Assembly (NCBI GenBank): GCA_029339195.1
Contig: JAPTJF010000142.1
Coordinates: forward strand, 1 to 64,000
Source of the DNA: Micractinium sp. NFX-FRZ
Taxonomy: Eukaryota; Chlorophyta; Trebouxiophyceae; Chlorellales; Chlorellaceae
Length of the DNA stretch: 64,000 nt
Direction: 5' to 3'
Position 1 is the stretch's first letter. The number at the start of each line of letters is the position of its first letter. Positions 35,601-45,000 of the stretch are shown here, in pieces. A program made the position numbers and the translations under genes. The notes beneath the pieces are model-generated. The model searched no databases. It had not been told where the DNA came from and saw nothing but the letters and a program-made list of their open reading frames with translations.

Positions 35601-35869
35601 TGACGTCATCTGACACTCCCTGTGTGCCCTGTAATCCTGGTGCTCTGCAGGACCCAGACTTTGGGCTAGGGCCACCCACATATGACCGGGAGGTCACCAG
35701 CCCGCGCACTCGCGACATGGTCGTCATCCGGGCCGCCAACGCTGCCCCCTATAGCGAGGGCCTGTTCATGCAGCTGTGCCTCACACCCCGGCAGGCGGCC
35801 CGGCTGCGGGCGCACCCCTTGCAGCAGGCGCTGCTGCCAGGCGCCAGCTGGGTCGGCAGGCGCTCATGA
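32629..35869 (+). CDS. BAHD-family acyltransferase (HXXXD)
   Basis: The ATG at 32629 begins MAAIFPAPAPSAEVLARKLV. Exons are about 32629-32942, 33009-33208, 33348 (or 33463)-33567, 33946-34091, about 34392-34556, about 34751-35039, 35205-35337 and 35650-35869. The catalytic motif SHALKDG (H-x-x-x-D) is assembled across the 33567/33946 junction. The second BAHD motif appears as DPDFGLGPP (DFG-x-G) in the last exon. PLSCFDAF near the start and FGNA at about 34910 also fit the family. Such enzymes move an acyl group from acyl-CoA to an alcohol or amine in the cytosol; the substrates cannot be told from sequence. The length of about 480 residues is normal. Introns hold a hairpin repeat and echo copies of exon sequence (listed separately). 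Confidence 0.8.
33348..33535 (+). repeat. Two copies of a BAHD exon segment in different frames
   Basis: About 33363-33416 and 33479-33540 share a TGGCAGGCAAG(G/C)TG core, a further TTGATGG/CTGATGG block, CCTCACG and TGCAT(T)C.ATCCT. The second copy is the conserved BAHD sequence (MAGKLPLLMVRLTHL). The first is preceded by its own TTCTGCAG acceptor, and in the frame continuous with the exon it reads NGRQGVLVDGKPHVLAFIL. In the shifted frame it reads LMAGKVSSLMASLTCL, clearly like the second copy. Confidence 0.65.
33765..33840 (+). repeat. Perfect 18-bp inverted repeat plus a further direct copy, in an intron
   Basis: The left arm is 33765-33782 (CTGGGGTGAAGAGTACAC), the loop ATGCAA and the right arm 33789-33806, an exact reverse complement. 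The right-arm sequence is repeated once more at 33818-33835. It lies between the two halves of the HXXXD motif in the BAHD gene. Confidence 0.95.
34272..34466 (+). repeat. Echo copy of a BAHD exon start, with acceptor
   Basis: Copy A (about 34272-34345) follows a TTTGCAG acceptor and reads VADSWRPPPKPV before hitting a stop. Copy B (about 34391-34466) follows a CATGCAG acceptor and reads LADSWQPPPDPV, continuing into the real exon. Similarity extends to (C/G)CACAGCACCAA versus GCGCAGCGCCAA about 70 bp in. Confidence 0.75.
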
Positions 35870-36150
35870 TATGGGTCACGCTTGTCAAGGAGTGTCAAGG
35901 AAAGCCTCACTCTGCTTCGGTCTGCATTTGCACTCAGTTGACACATTCCTTCAGTTTACAAAGCAGAATTTAGCTGTGTTTCGGTCAAATAACACAACAT
36001 GTAGAATTTAGTTTGCTCAGTCAACCGCGCTTCCTCGTATCTTTGCTGGGCAGAGCCCAGAGTGTAGCTGGTGTGCGTGCAGCAACAGCCAGGAGGCCAA
36101 GAGCGTAGGCAGGTAAGAAGGGAGCACAAGAGCAGCAGAGGCAGCGCGGC

Positions 36151-37751
36151 CTACGCTTGTTCCCCATGAGCCATTCCTCTTCTCCGCCGGTGCAGCCACG
36201 GCAGACTGATGGGGCAGATGCTGGTGGTGACCGCGACTGAACAGGCCGCCAGGGCTGCCACCAGCACAAGCGCATCTTCGGTGCCCAACAGAACATGCAC
36301 GCCAAACCACTCCACGTCCACGAGGGGCTCGTTTTCATCCAGGGCCTCCCTACAATATAGGGATGCCAGTGGGACAAGGAGGGCACAGCAGATGGTGCCG
36401 TTAGGAGTTGGCGACAGGGAGGGAGGGAGGGCTACAAACTGGGGAAGGCAATGCGACTCATGCTGCTCTGCCGTTGCTTTTTGCTTTTGGCCGTCTGCTT
36501 TCCAGGGCTGCACCGCGGAGCCGCGAGGTACGGAGAGAGGCAGGCAGGGAGGGAGAGAGGAGGGGGGCCGAGGAATGCGACAGGGTGGGGGAACATGCGG
36601 CGATGCGCTGCAGTGTGCAGCATGAGACAACCTCGGGTCTGGCCAGCAGACCATGCGGTTCATGCAATGCTGCCAGGACTTACAGAGCATGCTGCGCCAG
36701 GTGTTCGATCAGCTGGCACAGCAGGCGGATGCGGGTGCACTCGCGGCGGAGGGCCTGCATTATTGAGTGCAGGGGCAGCCAGAAGTCGCAAGTAGCTTGG
36801 CAGGGAGGTTGGCAGGAAGAGCATCTGGTTGGCGCCCCGGAACGTACACGTTGTGCATACACCAGTGCCTTGCAAAACAGTAGAACGCGGGGCCCTCATG
36901 AAGATGAGCAAAGGGGTTCCTCACCTGGATCAGCTTTTCTGGCACGGGGCGCAGCAAGTTGGCCAGCAGGCAAACAAGATCCACTTGCTCTGGATGGATG
37001 GGGTGGGGGAGTGGAGGGGCGGGGCGGGGCGGGTGGCCAGGACATGCCATGGGTGAGCGCAAACATGACATGGGCTGGTGGCCAGGATATGCCCCAGAAA
37101 GTAATGGAGAAGGACCTTGACTCCGGCCGTGAGACATACTGCAGGCAGCTCTGGTCGTCCCTCTTTGCGCAACACAGCCACAACGTGCAGCCAAAGCTCA
37201 GACGTGCTCCCTTACCTGCCTCGCCATCTGCATCGCACAGCGCCCTTGCCGCCGTAGGCAGCAAGTCCAGGGCACCATGACGTGCAAGAGCGGCATCCCG
37301 TGCCCGCAGCAACTGCCCCACGGCGGCATCGCCCAGCTGCAAGCAAAATGCATATGATGGCGTTTACTGCAGTTATGTGAAGCAGTGGGAGAGGCAGGAG
37401 GACGCGGGGCCATGTTGTGCTGCTTGCGCCTGCTTGCGCCGAGGAGCTACCCTCCGCACACACCGTCCCAGAAAATCTAGTGAAAGCACCTCTTCGCACC
37501 GTGTGCGCCATCGTGGCTGTGAACACGACCTCCGGCAGGTGCAGGGGGCTGTAAATCACCGAGCCCATGGCAGGGTGAGCCAGGGGCTTGGGCAGGCAGG
37601 CAGGCGTCTCGACCTCTCACGCTGTCCAGTGTTCTTACAGCCACCCCACTCGCTTGTAGGTGCGCTCCATCAACCTAGGATGCGCTGACTGGCTGCTGGG
37701 GACCTCACGCTGCAGTTCTGGGCAGAAAGGAGCGGGATGAGGTGTTGACAT
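36151..37751 (-). CDS. Unrecognised protein with C-terminal membrane segment
   Basis: Exons join in frame as: about 37751-37637 (MSTPHPAPFCPELQREV... to ERTYKRVGWL), about 37568-37500 (PLHLPEVVFTATMAHT), about 37341-37218 (LGDAAVGQLLRARDAALARH...), 36999-36927 (EQVDLVCLLANLLRPVPEKL), about 36757-36684 (ALRRECTRIRLLCQLIEHLA) and 36356-36151. The last exon has EALDENEPLVDVEWFGVHVL and then a membrane helix (ALVLVAALAACSVAVTTSIC). It ends in a basic tail, HRRRRGMAHGEQA. The middle is a series of Leu-rich helices. I do not know the family; a tail-anchored protein is one reading. The exon joins after the first are good. The link between exons 1 and 2 is less sure, since exon 2 also has its own ATG. 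Confidence 0.5.
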
Positions 37752-38224
37752 GGCGCGGCAGTGTGGCGGGCCCGCTCCCATGCTCCGCGTCAAGACAGTC
37801 TCCTTGGCAGGCGCATCCTGTATGCACGCCTCATACGTGACCAACTGTTAAATAATGTATGTGAAGCAAAATGTATGTGGGAGGTCTTCACGTAGCACAG
37901 AAGAGGCAATCCGCTCGTAGCCAGGGAAGCAAAGCAGAGTGACCGCTCGCCTCCCCCCTTCCCCTGCTGAGCATGCTGGGGCAGTGCCACAAAACCTCCT
38001 ATCCTGCGCGACGTGTCCTTTATATTATTTCGCGAGCGGCTTGTCGGCTGCGACCGCGCAGAGTAACTCGGGGAGCGATAGGCTGGGCTGAAGGACAGCT
38101 TGCCGGGCGGGGGTGTGCTGCTCCTCTGCAACCTCTCCTCCTCTGCACGAACCTCTCACCGCGCACGCAACCCCTCCGCTCTCCCAACTCTCTGCCGGCT
38201 GCTGACATCTCTAAGTCTGACCGT
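37752..38224. promoter_or_regulatory. Divergent intergenic region
   Basis: It lies between the unknown membrane protein (minus) and the rhomboid gene (plus) and likely contains both promoters. A TATATTATTT word at 38031-38040 is a candidate TATA element for the plus gene. No other element could be assigned. Confidence 0.3.
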
Positions 38225-39225
38225 ATGGGCTGGCTCGGCCGCTTACTGAGTTGGCTCGGCGCACCGCTGCGGCACGTGGCCGCCGCTGCTGCCGCTGCGT
38301 GGGAGCATTACGGCCCCGGCCTCAACGTGACAGACTGCTTGCTCCTGGCAAACGTGGTTGCTTTCGCTGCACAGCAGCACAAGCCCAGCGTCACCATCAT
38401 CTTTTGCTTCGTGAGTGTGTTGTGTCATCAACATTGCGCAGTGCTAAGCTGCAAAGCCACTTTTTGTCCATGTCCCTCGCTTTCCCCCCTGTCCCCTCCC
38501 CTGCTCCCGATGCAGGACCCAGCCGCGGTCCTGGCGGGCCAGTGGTGGCGCCTGTTCACCAGCACATTTCTTCACGGCAGCCTTCAGCACCTGCTGAACA
38601 ACAGCATTGCGCTAAACAACTGCGGGCCGGATGTGGAGCTGCGGGCTGGCGGCACGCGCTTCCTGGCGATTTACCTGGCATCAGATGTTGTTGCCAGCGG
38701 CCTGAGCCTGCTGCTGGGGCAGACGAGCTGCAGCATTGGTGCCAGTGCAGCCATCTTTGGTCTCTTGGGGGCCAAGCTAGCCCTTGCAGCCAGCGCCAAG
38801 GGCAGCACCAAGAAGCGCGGCATAGCGCAGAGAGTGATGGTGGTGCTCAAGTTTTGCCTTCTGGCATGGCAACTGCTGCCAGAAGAAGGCACAGATGGGG
38901 TGGACCACCTGTGAGTGTGTTTTTGCTGCGCCCTGACCCAGAGAAGCGCAAGCCTGCACTGTTGCCACTGCTGGGGCGTGCTGCCTGCCACTTGCTGCCG
39001 CCTCCTGCTGCCTGCCACCCTGAGGTGTGGCGTTGCCTTATTCCAGGGGTGTTACCTGGCAGCAGCAAGCGCCCCTGGCATAATGTGTCACTGCTTTCCT
39101 TGGCTCAAGCCCTCATCAGGTCGTGACATTCTTATTCTTGCACTGCTGCCTCCTTCAGGGCCCACCTGAGCGGAGCGGCGGGAGGCATGCTGGTGGGCTA
39201 CTTACTTGCCCCCAAAACCTCGTGA
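38225..39225 (+). CDS. Rhomboid-family intramembrane serine protease
   Basis: Three exons, 38225-38410, 38516-38910 and 39159-39225, give a 215-residue protein. Signatures in order are: an N-terminal amphipathic start (MGWLGRLLSWLGAPLRHV), a first helix (VTDCLLLANVVAFAA), then WWRLFTSTFLHGSLQHLLNN. The last is the rhomboid WR-x(4)-F-x-H-x(3)-H-x(3)-N block. GASAAIFGLLGA follows, with the catalytic Ser in G-x-S-x-x-x-F-G, and HLSGAAGGMLVGYLL carries the catalytic His of the last helix. The His helix is completed by the last splice (DHL|AHLSG). Ser and His are both present, so it should be active. Its location is unclear; no strong plastid leader is seen, though the frame is open upstream of 38225. 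It converges with the retropepsin-like gene. Confidence 0.85.
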
Positions 39226-39734
39226 AGCGCGCCAGCACTGCAGCTCAGGCTGGGCTTGGAGCGGAACCAGATTGCATACAGCTGCCAGCCCGGGTAAGCT
39301 GCCTCAAAGACAACAGCAATTGGCGGCGTGCCGAACTTCAGCAGCAGATTACATGAGAAGTGGGAGCGGCAGGTGCAGCAAGCGGGAGTGGTCCAATGCA
39401 CCCAGGCCCAGCTGCTGGCATGCTGCAGAGTGCTGTGTGCATGCCCTGCTGGATCATGAGCCTGTGTTATTTCGCCTTGATGCTCCCTTGTTGGCGCTAT
39501 GCTGCTGCAACGTGTCTTGCCGCCTAAACTGCCGTTCACCCCTTCTACAGTTTCCCCCTGATAGATATGCAATAAACTCAACAGCACAGTTTTGGCGCAG
39601 CATGGATTTTGCAATGATCACGTGGGGCTTGCACACCAGATTAATGAGAGGTAGTCTGGATCCCCGCTTGTCAGTCGGTAGGGCGATGAGCATGCCTGGC
39701 AAGCTCATGAGCTGATCAGCTAACCGCAAACCGC
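39226..39734. other. Convergent intergenic region
   Basis: It holds the 3' flanks of the rhomboid gene (plus) and the retropepsin-like gene (minus). No coding exon was seen. Confidence 0.5.
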
Positions 39735-41217
39735 TCACAGCATGGTGAAGCTGATGCCTCGCTCACCGAGCAGCCGAATCGTCTGTGCCGGCACCAGCAC
39801 TGTGCGGTAGCTTTTCTTGAGCCACTGCACTCGCCGCTCCACGTTGTCGTCTTTTAGGAAGCCCGGGACGCCTCGCTGTTCAGCTGAGCGCAGAGCTGAG
39901 GCTGCCATCTCTGCCCGGCTGGGAGTGCGCTTGATGCAAGTGGTCTCCTGAAGCTCGCAGCCGCCAATGCTGTTGGGATTTGCGTGGGTAAAGATGAAGG
40001 CAGGGTCAGATTCAAACTCGTAGGAACGTTTGTCGGATGCTCTGAGGTAGCATCTGCAGGGGGCTGCAGTGGAGGATGGCGTTCCGAACCACACGTGCAT
40101 GGCTCGTGCCTCCTGCCCGCCCACCACCGACCAACAAGGAGTGGCAAAGCTTGCCTGAACTGGACACGGCGCAATGTGTATTGTGTCGCAGGCCCGGCAG
40201 CAGTCTGCACCTCCTGGCTGCCCAGGTGGTACTGAGCGTACGGCACACCTGACTGCACGACACTGGCATAAGACAGGTGTGTCAGGTAGCTGGGACGGGA
40301 ATGCCTCTCAGGGCAAAGAGGGCTGGCAGACATGGCAACGTTGCAATGCCTTTAACTTTAACTTTAACATGTCTTGTCGTTAACGCAATGGCAGTGCATG
40401 CTGCACTCGCTCGTGGCCGGGTCTTTCGCTGATCCGTAGCAAGATCACGGTAGATGCATGCCGTTCAGACCGCCGCTGACAGGCACAGGCGCAGCACGAG
40501 CAGCACCCAGACTGACCTGGTTGCAGTAGCCCAGCTCGTGTGCCAGGCAGCTGGGGATCACCAGCCCTGCGTTGTTGCCTGAGTCGAGCAGAGCTTCCAC
40601 CATCACCCAGCTGCCGCTTGCCGCCTGGATCCAGATCATCTCGTGCTGGTGCACCTTGGGGACTACAGTGGAGAGGCCGTGGAAACGCAAGCTTGGAAAG
40701 CTTGGAAAAAGTTGGAGGCTTGAATAAACATGACACTGGTCAGAGACAGTCAGCAGTGCAAGGGGTGTTCACTGATGTGAACGAGGCAGCACCTCCTCAC
40801 TGCCATATGTTGCTCACCCCCCTGGCTCTGCACCAGCGCTTCCTCCAGCAGACGTGAGTATGGCGTTCCCTTGAAGCCACGGAGATCGGCACCGGCTACG
40901 CCGGACATTCTCCAGATTCTCTCCACCTCCTTGTCCAGGCCTTGGCGCCAGGCACGCATGCGCCGGATGCGCTGCAGAGGGGAGGGTTGATTGAGCAGTC
41001 GGTCTCGAGGTTTGCACAGCATTGGGGCTGAACCGGAAGCAAAACGGCACCGAGTCAAGGGGCTGCGCACCTGCCTGCTGTTTCACTGCATGACAAGCAG
41101 GGGCGGCCTGATGGTGCCAATGCAGCACACGAGCCCCACCTGTGCCATGGCGGGGCCGAGTTCATCCATTGCAGCATCCTCCACCCTGTCCTGAGCCCAT
41201 CCCAACAAGAAGCTCAT
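39735..41217 (-). CDS. Retropepsin-like aspartic protease domain protein
   Basis: Exons are 41217-41140 (MSFLLGWAQDRVEDAAMDEL...), 40971-40818 (RIRRMRAWRQGLDKEVERIW...), about 40663-40517, about 40258-40205 and about 40063-39735. The third exon has VMVEALLDSGNNAGLVIPSC, then LAHELGY. This is the retropepsin-type active site (hydrophobic-x-D-S/T-G-x-x-x-x-x-I/L-I/V) with D-S-G-N in place of the common D-T-G-A. The last exon is soluble and basic and ends GERGISFTML. The domain would work as a dimer, as in single-domain cellular or retroelement proteases (established for the family). No reverse transcriptase or Gag is nearby, so it looks like a stand-alone host gene. The start at 41217 is the first ATG of a short exon; a longer 5' end is possible. 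Confidence 0.55.
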
Positions 41218-42010
41218 CCTGGTGAACCGAGCGAACACCGCCGCAGAGTCGGATGGTGGCGGCACCAATGGCACCAAGGGCGCCCGCCTTTGCTGCTACA
41301 CCCACACGTCGTGGAGGCGCGTCGTGGAGGTTGCGGCCGCCTTCACGTCGTGTGCTCCTGCAAGCGGCTGCAAGCGGCAGCAGAGCGCCAGCAGGCGTGA
41401 GAGGCAGCGGGGGCCAAAGAGCTGCCTGCCTCGGATCTGCCACCACTGGGGCGGGAGGTTCGAGGCGGTGGGCGGGTTGGCGTGAGCAGGACGAACTCAC
41501 CTAAGCGATTTCTAGGGGTGAGAAACAGGGGTGAGATGCGTCGGTGAGGTGCGATGTGCGCTCCGCGGTGGGCGAGCGTGCCAAAGGAACAAGCGTGCCC
41601 AGTCAGCATGCCACAGCAGGCGAAGCGTGTGTGAGCACCAACACACGCTGAGCAGCCTGTGTTTCTCCAGCAGCTCTTGAAAAGTTCACAATGTAGACCT
41701 CTTCCACATATTGAGCGACTGCTGAGCTTTTGGCTGGTTGCTGGCCAGCCAGGCCAAGTGCCTGCTGGTCTCCCTCTACCAGCCAGGGAGTTGGCCACCG
41801 CCACTACAAATCGAGTTTCGGCCCCCAGTTGAACTTTAAACCGTAATGACAGTCAGTCAGGTCGCTTTCAACGTGCATGTAACGCGTATGTGCACAAACT
41901 AGTGCATGTACAAAGTGAGAAACTCGTATCGGCCAAGCATGCCGGCAGCAGCGGCGTCATTCTTGCCGTGTTTCTTGCTGTGCATCTCCCGACAACGCAC
42001 TCATGGCGCT
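41218..42010. other. Intergenic region between two minus-strand genes
   Basis: It holds the promoter side of the retropepsin-like gene and the 3' flank of the EDR2-like gene. Part of 41218-41500 has long open frames with Ala/Arg-rich content that could be a further 5' exon of the retropepsin-like gene, but nothing diagnostic is seen. Confidence 0.4.
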
Positions 42011-45000
42011 TCACAGCGCCCCTGGCTTCAGCACCCTGCCAGTGGACTCATCCAAGTAGGCAGCGCTCTTCAGGTCAATGGCATTCAGCCGGATCGTGCC
42101 CAGCAGGTGCTCCGGCAGCGTCTGGGCGGTCTGCCCCTCAATCAGCACGCCCAGGTCGACAGTCAACGACTTGGTGGCGCCTGCAGGGCAGCACAGAAGG
42201 TCGGCAACGACAATGTGAATTGACAGGCGGAGTGCTTGCCTACCCCAATGCCTGTATACCTCGCTGTCTGTGCCCTGCTCGTCCCCTATTTGTCTGCCTT
42301 GCAGTGTCCCGTCCCAATGTCCGCCCGCCCCCCAGATGCCCTGCACAACTGCATCCCCATGTCCTGTCCTGCTGTCCACATATCCACTTGTTTCCCGTGC
42401 CCTGCCCTGTCCTGCCTTCCTGCCTACGCATCCGCCCACTGCCTGCGCCACTGAGCCACCCGCATGCTCCCCACACGCCGGCGCACCTGCCCGAGTGCGC
42501 GCACACACCTGCCTGCCCCGCCCACCTTGCCCACCCACCTGCCACGAGGTTGGTCACGCTGGCGGCCACGCTGCTGCTGCTGATGTCCACGTCGATCTCA
42601 AAGTAGTTTTTCCCCTGTGGGAGCAGCATAGAAACAGGAAATGCATTGATGTCAAACCACCGAGTGTTGCAGGGAATACCTGGAAACAGGCAATGCACAC
42701 TGGGCCCCCACCACTGGATGCCTACAAGCTGGCTGCACATCATGTGCCACCTACAGCAGCCCTGGACGTTGCTGCTCAAAAAGCAGGAAGGTGCAGTGGG
42801 GTGACGCATACATGTCTCCGCCATCCCGCCTGTTGGTGCCTCTCCAGCGTCTCCCCCTCATCCACTCACCTTGAAGCACTTTGCCCTCCCTCTCTCTCTG
42901 ACTAGCCCCATCCACTCACCCGCAAGTTGCTGAAGGTAAGCTTCTGGCCCAGCAGGACAAAAATGACAACCACCAGGTTGTATGCCTTGCCTTGCCCTCA
43001 CCCATGCTCTGGCCCACAGTCTCACCGGACTGGCCCCACGCACACACCTTTAAAGGACGAAAGCGGTGCCCACCACCTGGCCCGGCTTTCCTCGCCCACT
43101 TCCCCCTTCGCTTTCCTACTAGCCCCACCAACCCACCCACCCGAGAGTACTTGGTGGTCAGTTTCTGGCCCATACTGTTTTGTTGAGCACAGCCTCTCTC
43201 TCTTACTAGCCCCACCCACCCACCCCCTCTCTGACTAGCCCCTCCCACCCACCCACCCACCCGCGAGTACTTGGTGGTCAGCTTCTGGCCCAGCAGGACG
43301 GGGGTGGTGCCCACGCTCTGCCGAATGATCCAGCTGCCCTTGGGGATGTTGGGGATCTGCGGGCACACAAAGCAGCAGAATTGGTAATGATGAGGATTTG
43401 CAAAACGACATGGACATTGCATGCAGAAAGTAGCAGAAGAACTAAAATGCGATCTTGCCAAACAGTTTCCCGAATGATCCAGCTGCCTATGGAGAGGCGG
43501 GAGACTACGCGCTTCCTGATGCGCATTTGTGCCGCAACATGCCCACACTTTTATTCTTTGCGTGTCTCCTTCTTGCCAGCCAGCTGATAGCTGCCAGGCA
43601 GCCTTCCCCATCAGCCCCGTTGTGGCCGACCAACTGCACCTTGACCTGCAAATCGTATGACCCTCTCTGAATCCTCTCCCTGCCGTCCCCCGTCCCAACC
43701 CTCACCAGCTTGAACTTTTTGTTGCGCCGCGCATCCGCCTCCTTGCCATCGCCCTCCAGGAACCTGCAGGGCACGGTGGTCGAAGGGCGCATGTGGTCGA
43801 AGGAGTCCAGAGAAGCCGGCCTGCTTGACCCACAGAACCGAATAATGATGCACTTGACAGCGAGCACACAACTGCATTCAGGACGCATAGAAACCTTGCA
43901 CTTCCTCAGTCCCGGACTCGTTCACTGAGGCAGAGCTCCGAGAAGGAGGCAAGCAGCCAGCTCGTCAAGCAAACACTCACTCTGCCAGCGCATAAAAGAA
44001 TGCCTTCACGCTGTCGGGTGCGGCGCCCTGCTTCTGCTCATACTCTGCAATCAGGTCCTCTGGGCGCTTGCCCACCACCGGCATGGGGGCCGCGAACGAC
44101 GCCACCAGCGAGATGGGCGGCACGCAGGGCACCATGAGCTGCACACAGAACAGGAAGGGCGCCGGCGACTGCCTGCGTGCGAAAAGGAGGTGGGCACAGG
44201 GGCAGAGATGTGCAGAGTGTTGTAAGGGTGCCTGCCGTGCATACGCTGTGTTGTGCGACTGGCAGGCTGCTGACACGTGTCCGGTGGTGAGGAGATAGGC
44301 AATGGAGTAAGTGCCCACGTTTGCTGTGGCACATTTGGCCACGCCCACGGCGGTCAGTCTTGCCCCCTCATGCCAGCAACCCTCTCTGGTCGTCGTCCTC
44401 ACTTGATGGAGGGCAGGTAGCGGCAGATGTCAAAAAGATGGTCCTCTAGCGAGATCAAATCCACAGCCACCTGCACAGGGTTGGTGCAACTGATATTAGC
44501 ATTCGCGCCTGGCTCTCAACGCGCTTAACCTGGCAGCAGCTGCCCATCACGACGTCTCCCCCTGCACATTCCCTCATCGGCACCGTTCATGCGTTTGATC
44601 AGACATGGGCGCACGGGCGGGCAAGGTCATCCTGCTTGCCGGCTAACTCATGCCCCAGCAAGCTGCTGCGGATGTTGTGTATTGACCTGCTTCATTCAAA
44701 AATTCACACTGCAGCTCACCAGCTCAAACATGGGCGGCCCCGCCGGCGTCTTCTTCTTGTCTGCCAAGTAGGTTGCACCCCGCAGCTTGAACCCGCCATC
44801 CCCTGCAGCATGACATTCCAGAAGTGTGTTGCAAACAGGGTGGCCAAGTTTCGGATATCCTCCTCTGTGATTGACTTCAAGGACAAACCACGCGCGAGGC
44901 ACAGCTGCCTGTTCCGCAACCCCAGAGCATCGACAGCTGAAACCCAACTGAAAGCAGCTCCCGTAGCTGCTTCATGGGCTCTCCCAGTTGCTTTGGCTCA

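Noticed and set aside
37973..38224. Longer N-terminus for the rhomboid protein
   Set aside because: The frame is open upstream, but it lacks features of a leader and overlaps the likely promoter; the ATG at 38225 gives a normal rhomboid start.
42916..43698. A 260-codon minus-strand open frame read straight through the EDR2 exon and its intron
   Set aside because: The repeats of GQKLTTKYSR in it come from intronic echo copies. The conserved DUF1336 order needs splicing from KYSR to the YFEIDVDI exon.
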